A stretch of DNA of 64,000 nt from Rhizobium sp. (GTDB lineage: Bacteria; Pseudomonadota; Alphaproteobacteria; Rhizobiales; Rhizobiaceae), in NCBI GenBank assembly GCA_003527225.1, contig DPXQ01000104.1, forward strand, positions 1 through 64,000, read 5' to 3'. The notes beneath the pieces are model-generated. The model saw only the letters and a program-made list of their open reading frames with translations. It did no database searches and had not been told where the DNA came from. Shown here in pieces: positions 28,426 to 37,571 of the stretch. The stretch's first letter is position 1; every line of letters begins with the position of its first letter. Position numbers and translations under genes: made by a program.

Positions 28426-29838
28426 TCAATCCCGAGAAAGCCAGTGCTTGCAGTCGGCAAGGGCGCGCTGAGCTATCAGCTGCCGTTTCATGATGGTCTT
28501 GTCCTTGCCGCGGAAGCGCTTGATGCCTTCCGGTTTGACGATCGATCCCGGTTCCAGTTCCGGGAACAGGCCGAAGTTGATATTCATCGGCTGGAAAGAG
28601 CGCTTCGCCGGCTCTTCGTCGGTGACGATATGGCCCCCGGTGATGTGATTGAGCAGCGACCCCATTGCCGTGGTGTCGGGCGGCAATCTTAGGGGCTCGC
28701 CCTTGCGTTCGGCGGCGGCGAAACGTCCTGCCAGCAGGCCAATCGATGCGCTTTCGACATAGCCCTCGCACCCGGTGATCTGGCCGGCAAACCTGAGACC
28801 AGGACGCGTTTTCAACTGCAGAGAACGGTCCAGCAACACTGGCGAATTGATGTAGGTGTTGCGATGCAGGCCGCCGAGGCGGGCGAACTCCGCCTGTTCG
28901 AGGCCGGGGATCATCCGGAAGATTTCCGATTGCGCCCCATAGCGAAGCTTAGTCTGGAAACCGACCATGTTGTAGAGCGTGCCAAGGGCGTTATCCTGGC
29001 GCAGCTGCACGACCGCATAGGGCTTGACGGTCGGATTGTGGGCATTGGTCAGGCCCATCGGCTTCATCGGCCCGTGGCGCAGTGTCTCGCGGCCGCGCTC
29101 GGCCATGACCTCGATCGGCAGACAGCCGTCGAAATATGGCGTGCCTTCCCATTCCTTGAATCCGATCGTATCTCCGGCGATCAGGGCGTCGATGAAAGCA
29201 TTGTATTGCTCTTCGTCGAGCGGACAGTTGATGTAGTCCTTGCCGGTCCCTCCGGGGCCGACCTTGTCGTAACGCGACTGATACCAGCAGACATTCATGT
29301 CGATGCTGTCGCGATGCACGATCGGAGCGATGGCGTCGAAGAAGGCAAGCGCGTCGGCGCCGGTTTCGGCACGGATCGCGGCAGCAAGATCGGGGGAGGT
29401 CAGGGGACCGGTCGCGATGATGGCGAGATCCCATTCCTTCGGCGGCAGGCCGGTCATTTCCTCGCGAACCACCGAGATCAATGGATGGTTCTCGATGGCT
29501 CTGCTGACCGCCTTGGAGAAGCCGTCTCGGTCAACCGCCAGCGCGCCGCCGGCCGGGACCTGGTGCTCGTCGGCGCAGGCCATGATCAGCGAACCGGCAA
29601 GCCGCATCTCGGCATGGATGACACCTACGGCATTTGCCGTCGCATCGTCCGACCGGAAAGAGTTCGAGCAAACGAGTTCGGCGAGACTGTCCGATTTGTG
29701 GGCGTCGGTACCTTTGACGCCGCGCATCTCGTGGAGCACGACGGGCACGCCGGCCTGCGCCGCCTGCCAGGCGGCTTCCGAGCCGGCAAGGCCGCCGCCG
29801 ATGATGTGGATGGGGGAAAGGGTATCTGTCTTTGTCAT
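28426..29838 (-). CDS. trmFO: Folate-dependent tRNA (uracil-5-)-methyltransferase TrmFO
   Basis: A 470-residue flavoprotein. The FAD-binding loop [16 protein letters not shown] lies at residues 10-25, and the TrmFO blocks [21 protein letters not shown] and [23 protein letters not shown] follow. It methylates U54 of tRNA using methylene-tetrahydrofolate and FADH2. ATG 29838 is chosen as it begins just before the FAD motif (MTKTDTLSP); the frame extends 20 codons upstream without resemblance. It is convergent with the unknown membrane-protein gene. Confidence 0.95.
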   Translation of the reverse strand: MTKTDTLSPIHIIGGGLAGSEAAWQAAQAGVPVVLHEMRGVKGTDAHKSDSLAELVCSNSFRSDDATANAVGVIHAEMRLAGSLIMACADEHQVPAGGALAVDRDGFSKAVSRAIENHPLISVVREEMTGLPPKEWDLAIIATGPLTSPDLAAAIRAETGADALAFFDAIAPIVHRDSIDMNVCWYQSRYDKVGPGGTGKDYINCPLDEEQYNAFIDALIAGDTIGFKEWEGTPYFDGCLPIEVMAERGRETLRHGPMKPMGLTNAHNPTVKPYAVVQLRQDNALGTLYNMVGFQTKLRYGAQSEIFRMIPGLEQAEFARLGGLHRNTYINSPVLLDRSLQLKTRPGLRFAGQITGCEGYVESASIGLLAGRFAAAERKGEPLRLPPDTTAMGSLLNHITGGHIVTDEEPAKRSFQPMNINFGLFPELEPGSIVKPEGIKRFRGKDKTIMKRQLIAQRALADCKHWLSRD

Positions 29839-29884
29839 GGTCGGCTGCTTATCACGCGCCGGTCGCGGTTCCAATCGTCCGCGA

Positions 29885-29911
29885 ATCAAAAACGGCACCC
29901 TGAGGTGCCGT
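29885..29911 (-). terminator. Rho-independent terminator after the first DUF1127 gene (minus strand)
   Basis: Read on the minus strand: ACGGCACC, a TCAG loop, GGTGCCGT, then TTTTGATT. The stem covers 29892-29911. It ends the 29981-30124 gene and lies upstream of trmFO. Confidence 0.8.
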
Positions 29912-29980
29912 TCGGCTCGCTCAACTCTCCACCTTGCGTATTCGGGCGAATAGTCCGAAGCAAGGCGTCAGCCGCGGCGC

Positions 29981-30124
29981 TTAACGAAAGGAGCGCGCAG
30001 CGATGTTGCGGATGTCGTAGCGGGTGATGCCGATGTCGGACAGGGCCTGGTTCGACAGGTTGCCCAGTTCGGCGACGGTGCGGCGGTAGCTGATCCAGTT
30101 CTTTGCAATACGGAGCGGGTTCAT
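29981..30124 (-). CDS. Small DUF1127 protein
   Basis: A 47-residue, basic protein with the DUF1127 pattern: WISYRRTVAELGNLSNQALSDIGITRYDIRNIA. The family forms small helical proteins in Alphaproteobacteria; CcaF1 of Rhodobacter sphaeroides, a member, binds RNA and affects its turnover, and Agrobacterium members influence phosphate and carbon metabolism. GAGGAAACG lies just upstream of the ATG. A second DUF1127 gene and a CUCCUCCC-loop small RNA lie upstream on the same strand. It has its own terminator. Confidence 0.88.
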   Translation of the reverse strand: MNPLRIAKNWISYRRTVAELGNLSNQALSDIGITRYDIRNIAARSFR

Positions 30125-30327
30125 GGTCGTTTCCTCGGATGAAATCTGTTCGCTGGCTCTGCGACTTGTCCGCATCAGCGATTGGCTCTCTTATACGCGC
30201 GTTTAACAAGGTTGTGCAGTGCAAAAAACAGGCGACTGCTATGCAAATGCGCAGGGCTGTGCCGAAAATTACGGCTCAGCCTAAAATTTATTCATATGTT
30301 ATGTGCGTAGAGGTGGTGCACGCATAA

Positions 30328-30357
30328 AATAGGCCTCCCGCGAACGGGAGGCCTATT
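30328..30357 (-). terminator. Rho-independent terminator after the second DUF1127 gene (minus strand)
   Basis: A perfect 13-bp stem, AATAGGCCTCCCG (30328-30340) with CGGGAGGCCTATT (30345-30357), around a 4-base loop. On the minus strand it ends with TTTTATG. It closes the gene at 30388-30534. Confidence 0.88.
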
Positions 30358-30387
30358 GAAAACTTCCTGTGATAAGGAAAGTCTGAA

Positions 30388-30534
30388 TTAGCCGGCAACC
30401 GCATTGCGTGCGACGCGGCGGATGTCTTCGCGGCCAATTCCAAGGTCGCGGAGTTCGCGGTCGGACATGCGACCGAGTTCAATGACGGTCTGACGATACT
30501 TGCGCCAGTTGTTCAGCGAACGGGTGATCTGCAT
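30388..30534 (-). CDS. Second small DUF1127 protein
   Basis: A 48-residue protein: MQITRSLNNWRKYRQTVIEL followed by GRMSDRELRDLGIGREDI and a basic end (RRVARNAVAG). All DUF1127 landmarks are present, including the W-YR start and the LRDLGI-R-DI core. GAAGGAGA precedes the ATG by about 6 bases. It is the upstream neighbour of the other DUF1127 gene, with separate terminators, so the two form a divergent-sequence paralogous pair rather than a bicistronic unit. A role in RNA metabolism is inferred from the family. Confidence 0.88.
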   Translation of the reverse strand: MQITRSLNNWRKYRQTVIELGRMSDRELRDLGIGREDIRRVARNAVAG

Positions 30535-30642
30535 AAGATGTCTCCTTCAATTGGGCTGCGACCTTGCTTGGGGCGGCCCTTGATTTCATGGGCTCAATAT
30601 ATGTTGCATCGCAAAAACATGAAGAGACAATGATGTATGCCA

Positions 30643-30663
30643 CCTATGCGAACAATGCATAGG
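30643..30663. promoter_or_regulatory. Inverted repeat upstream of the second DUF1127 gene
   Basis: CCTATGC (30643-30649) and GCATAGG (30657-30663) form a perfect 7-bp inverted repeat with a 7-base spacer, 109 bases upstream of the DUF1127 start codon and 113 bases downstream of the small RNA's terminator. It could be an operator or a leader hairpin; no regulator is known. Confidence 0.3.
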
Positions 30664-30775
30664 GAGATGGTCTCCGGGTGTGGAAATGGCGCTTTTTCCG
30701 CCATCTTTGGGCATTGTTGTCGCAACGGCTCAGGTGTCGACGGTAGGAATGCGCAGGGGAATCTGATGCTTCGGG

Positions 30776-30902
30776 CAAAAAAATAACGCCCACCGGGGGA
30801 GGAGATCCGGTGAGCGTCATTTTGAACGACTGGCAACTGGGAGGAGGAGTGCCGCCAGTCAGATCGGTGCAGCACTGGGAGGAGGAGTGTGCGGCACCGA
30901 AT
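30776..30902 (-). ncRNA. CUCCUCCC-loop small RNA (alpha-r14 / 'cuckoo' type)
   Basis: Read on the minus strand, three successive stem-loops each display an anti-Shine-Dalgarno loop. Hairpin 1: CGGTGC/GCACCG at 30894-30899 and 30865-30870, with an inner GCAC/GTGC pair and CUCCUCCUCCC in the loop. Hairpin 2: GACTGGC/GCCAGTC at 30854-30860 and 30828-30834, same loop. Hairpin 3: an 11-bp stem with one mismatch (30807-30817 and 30786-30796), loop AUCUCCUCCC, followed by a run of seven U, so it is also the terminator. Number, loop motif and length (about 127 nt) match the alpha-r14/NfeR1 family of rhizobia and the related CcsR RNAs. The 5' end is approximate. Confidence 0.85.
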
Positions 30903-31173
30903 TCGGTTCTGCTAAATTCGCCAGATCAGTCGTCCGCTTGATGCGTTTCATTCCTGATCTCTGATGATGTATTTATAGCCGAAGTCTTCTCGATTGTGCA
31001 GTGCAATATCAACATGGAAGGTATGCGGTTCTTGCATGCTTGGTTTGCGAACGTACAGCGGTGCATTGTCTTTTCCATTGCGCCGGATCACAGTGCCAAT
31101 AATTCGTCCCGGGTGGAATGCGGCAAGGCGGCGCAGGGGGGCGGAATAACATCTGTAGCCAGCAGGAACGGCG

Positions 31174-32277
31174 ATGTATCGCGGCAGGTTGAGAAGAGAC
31201 TTCGATATCTGGGTCGGGAAGGGTCTGGTCGACCGGAGTTCGGTCGAGGCTATGCTTGCCGAGTATGACGCAAGGCGGTCCGCCTTCAGTGTTGGCAGCG
31301 CGCTTATGATCCTCGCGGCCGTGCTGATATCGGCATCAATCCTGCTCCTGATCGCGGCCAATTGGGAATTCATCCCGCGCGGCGTCAAGGTCCTTGGCGT
31401 CCTGGCGCTGATTTGGATCTTTCACATTCTGGCGGCCTTCGCGATAGCCCGCGGCGCGCCTAGGCTCGGCGCCGCGCTGCTTCTCCTCGGTATCATGAGC
31501 TTCGGCGGAGCGATTGCGCTGATTGGCCAGCTCTACCATCTCTCAGGCGATGCCGTTGACGCCATGCTGCTCTGGTTCGCAGGGGCTGTCGTATCTGCCG
31601 CACTTTTCCGTTCCGCCGTGCTGACGGTTGCCGGCGGTTTCCTTTCCTTCGCGCTGTTCTTCGCGGTGGTCGATGAATTCGAATGGCAATGGGACGGGCT
31701 CTATTCATGGTCGCCTGTGGCCGCGGCGGCAATCCTGTCCGCACTGGTTGCCTGGACCGGCGCGAACCGGGCCAGAAATTTCATTTATCTCCTCATTCTA
31801 ACCTGGCTCGGTTGGCTCTATACCCTGAACGAAGCGGTCTTGACGGCCGTCCTTTTCGTGGTCGCCGGTACTCTCGCATTCCTGGCTGTGACGCTCACTG
31901 CTTCTCCTGTTTCGGTGATCGCCCGCAAGACGGGGGCAGAGCCGTCCTTCTACGCCTGTGCACTGGCGCTTCTCGGTCTCTTTTTGCTCCACTTCGAGTA
32001 TGACGAAGGTCGTGGGCTGGCGCTGGTGGCTTCCGCGACCATCGGCTTTACTCTCCTGGCTCTGGCACTTGATGGACGCGACAACGGGGCCGTGCGCTAT
32101 CTCGCCTACGTGGCTTTTGCCGCCGAGGTTCTCTATCTCTCCTTCGTGACGATCGATTCCATGCTCGGAACCTCCGGCTTCTTCCTTTTGTCCGGCCTCG
32201 TGGTCGCCATTCTGGCCTTTATCGTCGTCCGCATGGAAAAGCTCTTCGCGCGCAAGATTTCGGAGGCGGGTCCATGA
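31174..32277 (+). CDS. DUF2157 membrane protein
   Basis: A 367-residue protein: a short basic cytoplasmic N-terminus of about 40 residues (RLRRDFDIWVGKGLVDRSSVEAML, the DUF2157 domain), then at least eleven hydrophobic segments. The Trp/Tyr-containing GQLYHLSGDAVDAMLLWF block is characteristic of the family. The function is unknown. The start at ATG 31174 lies after GGAACGGCG. Its stop overlaps the start of the next gene by four bases (ATGA at 32274), and the pairing of DUF2157 with a GDYXXLXY protein is a known recurrent one. Confidence 0.83.
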   Translation: MYRGRLRRDFDIWVGKGLVDRSSVEAMLAEYDARRSAFSVGSALMILAAVLISASILLLIAANWEFIPRGVKVLGVLALIWIFHILAAFAIARGAPRLGAALLLLGIMSFGGAIALIGQLYHLSGDAVDAMLLWFAGAVVSAALFRSAVLTVAGGFLSFALFFAVVDEFEWQWDGLYSWSPVAAAAILSALVAWTGANRARNFIYLLILTWLGWLYTLNEAVLTAVLFVVAGTLAFLAVTLTASPVSVIARKTGAEPSFYACALALLGLFLLHFEYDEGRGLALVASATIGFTLLALALDGRDNGAVRYLAYVAFAAEVLYLSFVTIDSMLGTSGFFLLSGLVVAILAFIVVRMEKLFARKISEAGP

Positions 32278-32867
32278 GCCAATCCAGTTCGAATTCGTCG
32301 CTGCTGCGCTACCTGGCGATTGCCGTCGGCGTGTCGCTTTTGCTGACCGGAGTGCTTGCCTATTCGCTCGAAAGACGCGCGAATATCCTGCGGTCGGGCA
32401 CCGAGGTTGTCCTGAAAACGGTGCCTGTTGATCCGCGCGATCTGCTGCGCGGGGACTATGTCGTGCTTTCCTATGATGTGTCGGCCATTCCCGACACATC
32501 GATCGTCGGGGAGCGGCCCAAGGAGCCCGCCTGGGTGACGATGTCGGTGCGGCTGAAGCCTGGAGCGGATGGCTACTGGGCGGTCGCTGAGGCCTCGTTC
32601 GGCGGTCTCGCGCCCCAAGAGGGTAGCACAATCCTGCGCACCAAACGCTTTCGCTTCGATCACTCAGCCTCTGGCGGGGGTTACAATCTTCGGGTGGACT
32701 ATGGGATCGAGCGTTTCTATGTCCCGGAAGGGGCGGGCATGGCGCTTGAGGAAGCCCGCAACATGGAAAAGATGGCGGTCGTCGCGAGGGTTGGTGCCAG
32801 CGGATCGGCCCAGATCCGCCGCCTGCTGGTAGACGGCCAGCCCGTCTATGAGGAACCGCTCTACTGA
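32274..32867 (+). CDS. GDYXXLXY-domain membrane protein
   Basis: A 197-residue protein with one N-terminal membrane helix (about residues 11-30, LAIAVGVSLLLTGVLAYSL) and a periplasmic domain bearing the family motif LRGDYVVLSYDV (residues about 59-70). A second conserved element is YGIERFYVPEGAG. These proteins are encoded with DUF2157 partners and their function is unknown. It overlaps the DUF2157 gene by four bases. It lies upstream of tRNA-Leu; nothing suggests what the pair does. Confidence 0.83.
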   Translation: MSQSSSNSSLLRYLAIAVGVSLLLTGVLAYSLERRANILRSGTEVVLKTVPVDPRDLLRGDYVVLSYDVSAIPDTSIVGERPKEPAWVTMSVRLKPGADGYWAVAEASFGGLAPQEGSTILRTKRFRFDHSASGGGYNLRVDYGIERFYVPEGAGMALEEARNMEKMAVVARVGASGSAQIRRLLVDGQPVYEEPLY

Positions 32868-32895
32868 ATGCCGGAGCAGCCCCGTCATTTTTCCT

Positions 32896-32923
32896 TTGCG
32901 CGCGCGGAAACGGGTGATATAGA
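32896..32923 (+). promoter_or_regulatory. Probable promoter of tRNA-Leu
   Basis: TTGCGC (32896-32901) and TATAGA (32918-32923) with a 16-base spacer, 52 bases before the tRNA. It is the best sigma-70-like pair in the gap. The boxes are plausible but not strong. Confidence 0.4.
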
Positions 32924-32975
32924 GACGCGCGCTCCGGAGGGGCCATGCGCGAAGGCAGCATGCGGTTCTTTGGAC

Positions 32976-33060
<85 letters not shown>

Positions 33061-33245
33061 GGATTGCCGCGCGGGATGCTGGGAGACGGAATTACTTCCG
33101 ATCCTGTCGCCCTTTGCGCCATTTTGCCTGGCAAAATGCTTGAAGTTTGCGTAACAGCCACGCCCGGGAAAGAAGAATTCCGGCGTCGTGCTCAATGAAA
33201 CCAACGGCTGTCCGAGCACGGCCGCCACGACATGAAGGTAAGAAC

Positions 33246-34730
33246 ATGCAGGTTATCGAAACGCTCGCTGAAGGGCTGAAGCGCGAAATCAAGGTCGTCA
33301 TCCCGGCCAAGGACATGGAAGCTCGCATGAACGAGCGCCTGGCCGAAGCCAAGGACAAGGTCCGTATCAACGGCTTCCGTCCCGGCAAGGTGCCGGTCGC
33401 GCATCTGAAGAAGATGTATGGCAAGTCGATCATGGCCGAACTTGTCAACGAGATCGTTCGTGAAAAGCCGAATGCGATTCTTTCCGAGCGCGGCGAAAAG
33501 TCCGCCACCCAGCCGGAAGTGGCGATGACCGAGGACGAGGCCGAAGCTGACAAGATCCTCAGCGCCGAGGCTGATTTCGAGTTCACCCTGTCCTATGAAA
33601 TCATCCCGGCTATCGAGCTGAAGCCGGTTTCCGGTATCAAGGTCGTGCGCGAGGTCGTCGAGATCGGCGATGACGAGGTCAACGAACAGATTCTGAAGAT
33701 TGCCGAAAGCGCCCGCTCTTATGAGACCAAGAAGGGCAAGGCAGCCAACGGCGACCGCATCACCATGGATTACGTCGGCAAGGTTGACGGCGTTGCCTTC
33801 GACGGCGGCACCGACAGCGACGCCGAACTGGTCCTCGGTTCGAACCGCTTCATTCCCGGCTTCGAAGACCAGTTGGTCGGCGTCAAGGCTGGCGATGAAA
33901 AGACCATCACCGTGACCTTCCCGGAAGACTATCCGGCCAAGAACCTCGCCGGCAAGGAAGCCACTTTCGACGTCACCGTCAAGGACGTCGCAGCACCCAC
34001 CGAGGTCGAGATCAACGACGACTTGGCATCCAAGCTCGGCGTTGAATCGATCGACCGCCTGAAGGAAATCGTTCGCGGCCAGATCGAAAGCCAGTTCGGC
34101 TCGGTCACCCGCCAGAAGGTCAAGCGTCAGATCCTCGACCAGCTTGATGAGATGTACAAGTTCGAAACTCCGTCCAAGCTCGTCGACGCCGAGTTCGAGA
34201 ACATCTGGCGCCAGATCAACACCGATCTCGCCCAGTCCGGCAAGACCTTCGAGGATGAAGACACGACGGAAGAAGAGGCTCGCAACGAATATCGCGCGCT
34301 CGCCGAGCGCCGCGTCCGTCTCGGCCTCGTTCTCTCCGAAATCGGCGAGAAGTCCGGCGTCGATGTGACCGAGGAAGAAATGCAGCGCGCCCTTTATGCG
34401 CAGCTCCAGCAGTTCCCGGGCCAGGAAAAGCAGATCCTCGATTTCTTCCGCAACACCCCCGGCGCTTCTGCTTCGCTGCGCGCCCCGATCTTTGAAGAAA
34501 AGGTCGTCGATCAGCTGTTGACCGAGATCGACGTCACCGACAAGACCGTGACGAAGGAAGAGCTGCTGGCCGACGACGAAGCCGAAGAAGGCGACAAGCC
34601 GGCAAAGAAGGCTGCTCCGAAGAAGAAGGCCGCCGCCAAGGCTGAGGACGCCGCGGAAGGCGAAGAAGCCGCAGCGCCGAAGAAGAAGGCTGCTCCGAAG
34701 AAGAAAGCCGCTGAAGGCGACGCCGAATAA
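33246..34730 (+). CDS. tig: Trigger factor (ribosome-bound chaperone and peptidyl-prolyl isomerase)
   Basis: A 494-residue protein. The N-terminal ribosome-binding domain carries the signature [17 protein letters not shown] (about residues 40-56), the FKBP-type isomerase domain lies near 160-250 ([22 protein letters not shown]) and the C-terminal chaperone domain follows. Trigger factor meets nascent chains at the exit tunnel. The start is ATG 33246 ([17 protein letters not shown]). The last 45 residues are a low-complexity Lys/Ala/Glu tail with repeated APKKKA units, an extension common in rhizobial Tig. A strong terminator follows. Confidence 0.96.
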   Translation: MQVIETLAEGLKREIKVVIPAKDMEARMNERLAEAKDKVRINGFRPGKVPVAHLKKMYGKSIMAELVNEIVREKPNAILSERGEKSATQPEVAMTEDEAEADKILSAEADFEFTLSYEIIPAIELKPVSGIKVVREVVEIGDDEVNEQILKIAESARSYETKKGKAANGDRITMDYVGKVDGVAFDGGTDSDAELVLGSNRFIPGFEDQLVGVKAGDEKTITVTFPEDYPAKNLAGKEATFDVTVKDVAAPTEVEINDDLASKLGVESIDRLKEIVRGQIESQFGSVTRQKVKRQILDQLDEMYKFETPSKLVDAEFENIWRQINTDLAQSGKTFEDEDTTEEEARNEYRALAERRVRLGLVLSEIGEKSGVDVTEEEMQRALYAQLQQFPGQEKQILDFFRNTPGASASLRAPIFEEKVVDQLLTEIDVTDKTVTKEELLADDEAEEGDKPAKKAAPKKKAAAKAEDAAEGEEAAAPKKKAAPKKKAAEGDAE

Positions 34731-34756
34731 GGCGCACGTCAACAAGACAGCATTGG

Positions 34757-34784
34757 AAAAGGCCGCCTACGGGCGGCCTTTTTG
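34757..34784 (+). terminator. Rho-independent terminator after tig
   Basis: AAGGCCGCC (34759-34767) pairs with GGCGGCCTT (34772-34780) around TACG; AA precedes and TTTTT follows. Confidence 0.92.
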
Positions 34785-34964
34785 TTGGTACGGAAAGCTC
34801 CCGTTGTGATGGCCGTTCGATTTCCGCGCCTTCAACGCGGTCCGGATCATTGCGGAATCTATTTAACATGTGCAGTAATTGACCTGGATCAATGGCACAG
34901 GAATTTTTGCCCGCTAGCGTTTTTCCACCGAGGAGACGATCGCACCCGTGAATGGAGGAGTGCC

Positions 34965-35816
34965 ATGGGCAAGATATTGCTAGCCGCAAAGATCACGCAT
35001 GTCCCGTCGATGTTCTTGTCAGAGACGCCAGGGCCTCATTTCGGCTGTCGGCAGGCGGCAATCGACGGGCTGAAGGAGATCGGCAGGCGCTGCGAAGCGG
35101 CAGGCGTCGACACAATTGTCGTGTTCGACACCCATTGGCTGGTCAATACCGCCTATCACATCAATGCCCAGGATCATTATAAGGGCGTCTATACCAGCAA
35201 CGAGTTTCCGCATTTCATCCAGAACCTCGAATACGAGTACGACGGACGCCCGGAACTCGGGGACGAGATCGCCCGCATTGCAGGCGAGATGGGTGTCCGT
35301 ATGATGTCCCATCACGTGGCGACGCTAGATCTCGAATACGGCACGCTCGTACTGATGCGCTACATCAATCCGGTAGGGCGCATGAAGATCCTGTCAATCG
35401 CCGCCTGGTGCCCCTGGCACGAGATGACGGACAGCATCAGGATCGGGCAGGCCGTGCGCCAGGCAATCGAGGAAAGTGATCTCAATGTAGCTGTGCTCGC
35501 GAGCGGCTCGCTTTCCCATCGCATTCACAACAGCAACGAAGCGCCGGCCGGTATTCACACCATTTCCGACGAGTTCTATCGCCAGGTTGACCTGAGGGTC
35601 GTCGACCTGTGGAAGGATGGGCGCAACGAGGAATTCATCAAGATGCTGCCGCTCTATTCGACCGTCTGCCACGGCGAAGGATTCATGCATGACACCGCCA
35701 TGCTGTTCGGTCTGCTGGGCGGCGGCGCCTACGGCGGAAAGGCGGAAATCCTCACCGACTATTTTACCTCGTCCGGGACCGGACAGATCAACGCCGTCTT
35801 TCCACTGGCGGCATGA
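34965..35816 (+). CDS. hpaD: 3,4-dihydroxyphenylacetate 2,3-dioxygenase (homoprotocatechuate), HpaD type
   Basis: A 283-residue LigB-fold extradiol dioxygenase, the same length as E. coli HpaD and matching it along its length: AKITHVPSMFLSE at the start, VFDTHWLVNTAYHIN, YTSNEFPHFIQ, LEYGTLVLMRY, ASGSLSHR and SSGTGQINAVFP at the end. The iron ligands of the class sit in the His/Glu-containing segments shown. The enzyme opens the ring of homoprotocatechuate. GGAGGAG lies 6 bases before ATG 34965. No other hpa gene is in the window; neighbours are tig and radC. Confidence 0.9.
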   Translation: MGKILLAAKITHVPSMFLSETPGPHFGCRQAAIDGLKEIGRRCEAAGVDTIVVFDTHWLVNTAYHINAQDHYKGVYTSNEFPHFIQNLEYEYDGRPELGDEIARIAGEMGVRMMSHHVATLDLEYGTLVLMRYINPVGRMKILSIAAWCPWHEMTDSIRIGQAVRQAIEESDLNVAVLASGSLSHRIHNSNEAPAGIHTISDEFYRQVDLRVVDLWKDGRNEEFIKMLPLYSTVCHGEGFMHDTAMLFGLLGGGAYGGKAEILTDYFTSSGTGQINAVFPLAA

Positions 35817-35843
35817 CGCTGGCGAGCGAGGAAGCATCGCGCC

Positions 35844-36698
35844 TCAGATCAACCGCAAACCCTTGAGGCTCGCGTGGCCGTCCTTGCCGATGATGATGTG
35901 ATCGTGGACCATGATGCCGAGTGGCTTTGCCGTGTCGACGATCATTCTCGTCATATCGATATCGGCGCGCGACGGTGTCGGATCTCCGGAGGGATGGTTA
36001 TGGACGAGGATGATTGCGGTTGCTGAAAGCTCGAGAGCGCGCTTGACCACCTCGCGCGGATAGACGGGCGTATGATCGACCGTGCCGCGTCCCTGCACCT
36101 CGTCGGCGATCAGTGCGTTGCGCTTGTCGAGGAACAGGATGCGGAATTGTTCCCTCGTTTCATAGGCCATGGCCGCGTGGCAATAGTCGATCACAGACGA
36201 CCATGAAGACAGGACGTGCTTGTCGCGCAACTCGCTTTTCAGCATCCGCTGGGCGACGGTGGCGACCAGCTTGAGATCGAGTGCCACGGCTTCTCCGACA
36301 CCCTTTACCTCCTGCAGCAAGGCGGGTGGCGCGCCGAGCACGCCTGCGAGCGTACCGAAACGGGAAAGCAGCGCTTTGGCGATCGGCTTGGTGTCGCGGC
36401 GGGGAATGAGCCGGAACAAGAGAAGTTCGAGGACTTCATAATCGGCAAGCGCCGCATCGCCGCCGTCGCGAAAGCGGGCCCTGAGCCGGTCGCGATGACC
36501 GTGATAATGTGCCTCGCCGGCATCGGAAGACGCGACTGATAGCGTCTGATTGCCGATCGCTCGCGATTTCGTTGTCTGCTCGGCAAAGAAGCCGCGCTCG
36601 TCGCCTAGCTGCCGGCTATCCTCCATCTCTTTTCTGCTCAACTCGAGGGCCGGATCGTCCTCATCGTCTTGCGGAAAAAGGGAAGGGGGCTTTGCCAT
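35844..36698 (-). CDS. radC: RadC-family JAB/MPN-domain protein
   Basis: A 284-residue protein. The N-terminal 60 residues are acidic and unstructured, followed by a helix-hairpin-helix region ([25 protein letters not shown]) and a JAB/MPN domain with the metal motif [17 protein letters not shown] and Glu in [10 protein letters not shown]. RadC proteins were first linked to DNA repair; that role is doubted and the function is unsettled. It is the last gene of the minus-strand run phaC-sfsA-map-radC, starting 3 bases after map. Confidence 0.9.
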   Translation of the reverse strand: MAKPPSLFPQDDEDDPALELSRKEMEDSRQLGDERGFFAEQTTKSRAIGNQTLSVASSDAGEAHYHGHRDRLRARFRDGGDAALADYEVLELLLFRLIPRRDTKPIAKALLSRFGTLAGVLGAPPALLQEVKGVGEAVALDLKLVATVAQRMLKSELRDKHVLSSWSSVIDYCHAAMAYETREQFRILFLDKRNALIADEVQGRGTVDHTPVYPREVVKRALELSATAIILVHNHPSGDPTPSRADIDMTRMIVDTAKPLGIMVHDHIIIGKDGHASLKGLRLI

Positions 36699-36701
36699 GG
36701 A

Positions 36702-37538
36702 TCAGCCTCGCAAGGGTGGCAGTCCGGGCCGGTCGAGGCCGGCGGGTGAAAGGGTGAAGACCTCGCAGCCGGTCGCCGTCACGCCGACGGCGTGCTCGTA
36801 TTGCGCCGTCAGCGAGCGGTCGCGCGTTACCGCGGTCCAGCCATCGCCAAGGACTTTCACATGCGGCCGGCCGAGATTGATCATCGGCTCGATGGTGAAG
36901 ATCATGCCCTCGCGCAGTTCCGGGCCTTCATCTGCGCGCCCATAGTGGAGGATATTGGGCGAATCGTGGAACAGTCGGCCGATGCCGTGACCGCAGAAAT
37001 CGCGCACGACCGAACAGCGTTCGGCCTCGGCATAGGTCTGGATCGCTTCGCCTATCGCTCCAGTGCGGGCGCCCGGGCGAACAGCCGCGATCCCGCGCAT
37101 CAGGCATTCATAGGTGACTTCGAGAAGCCGTTCCGCCGCCCGCTTGATCTCTCCGACTGGGTACATCCGACTCGAATCGCCATGCCAGCCGTCGAGCACA
37201 TAGGTGACGTCGATATTGACGATGTCTCCTTCGCGCAGCGGCTTATCGTTCGGAATACCGTGACAGACGACGTGGTTGATCGAGGTGCAGCAGGACTTCG
37301 TGTAGCCGCGATAGTTCAGCGTTGCCGGCAGCGCGCCGTTGTCCATGCCGTATTCGAAGACGAAACGGTCGATCGCGTCGGTCGTCAGACCCGGCGTCAC
37401 CATCGAGGCCAGTTCATCAAGGCAGCGCGCCGTCAGTTGCGATGCCCTGCGCATGCCCTCAAAGGCTTCTGGCCCGTACAGCCTGATCGCACCGGTATTT
37501 TTCAGCGGGGCGGTAGCCGCATCGATATAGTTCACCAT
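36702..37538 (-). CDS. map: Methionine aminopeptidase, type I
   Basis: A 278-residue enzyme. The five metal ligands of the family are seen in NIDVTYVLDGWHGDSSRM (two Asp), CGHGIGRLFH (His), FTIEPMI (Glu) and AQYEHAVGV (Glu). It removes the initiator methionine from nascent proteins. It lacks the N-terminal zinc finger of eukaryotic forms, as expected. The start at 37538 begins MVNYIDAATAPLKNTG, 33 bases after sfsA. Confidence 0.94.
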   Translation of the reverse strand: MVNYIDAATAPLKNTGAIRLYGPEAFEGMRRASQLTARCLDELASMVTPGLTTDAIDRFVFEYGMDNGALPATLNYRGYTKSCCTSINHVVCHGIPNDKPLREGDIVNIDVTYVLDGWHGDSSRMYPVGEIKRAAERLLEVTYECLMRGIAAVRPGARTGAIGEAIQTYAEAERCSVVRDFCGHGIGRLFHDSPNILHYGRADEGPELREGMIFTIEPMINLGRPHVKVLGDGWTAVTRDRSLTAQYEHAVGVTATGCEVFTLSPAGLDRPGLPPLRG

Positions 37539-37571
37539 TCGTCCGCTTTCGGTCCTGGGTATTTTCGGTAT

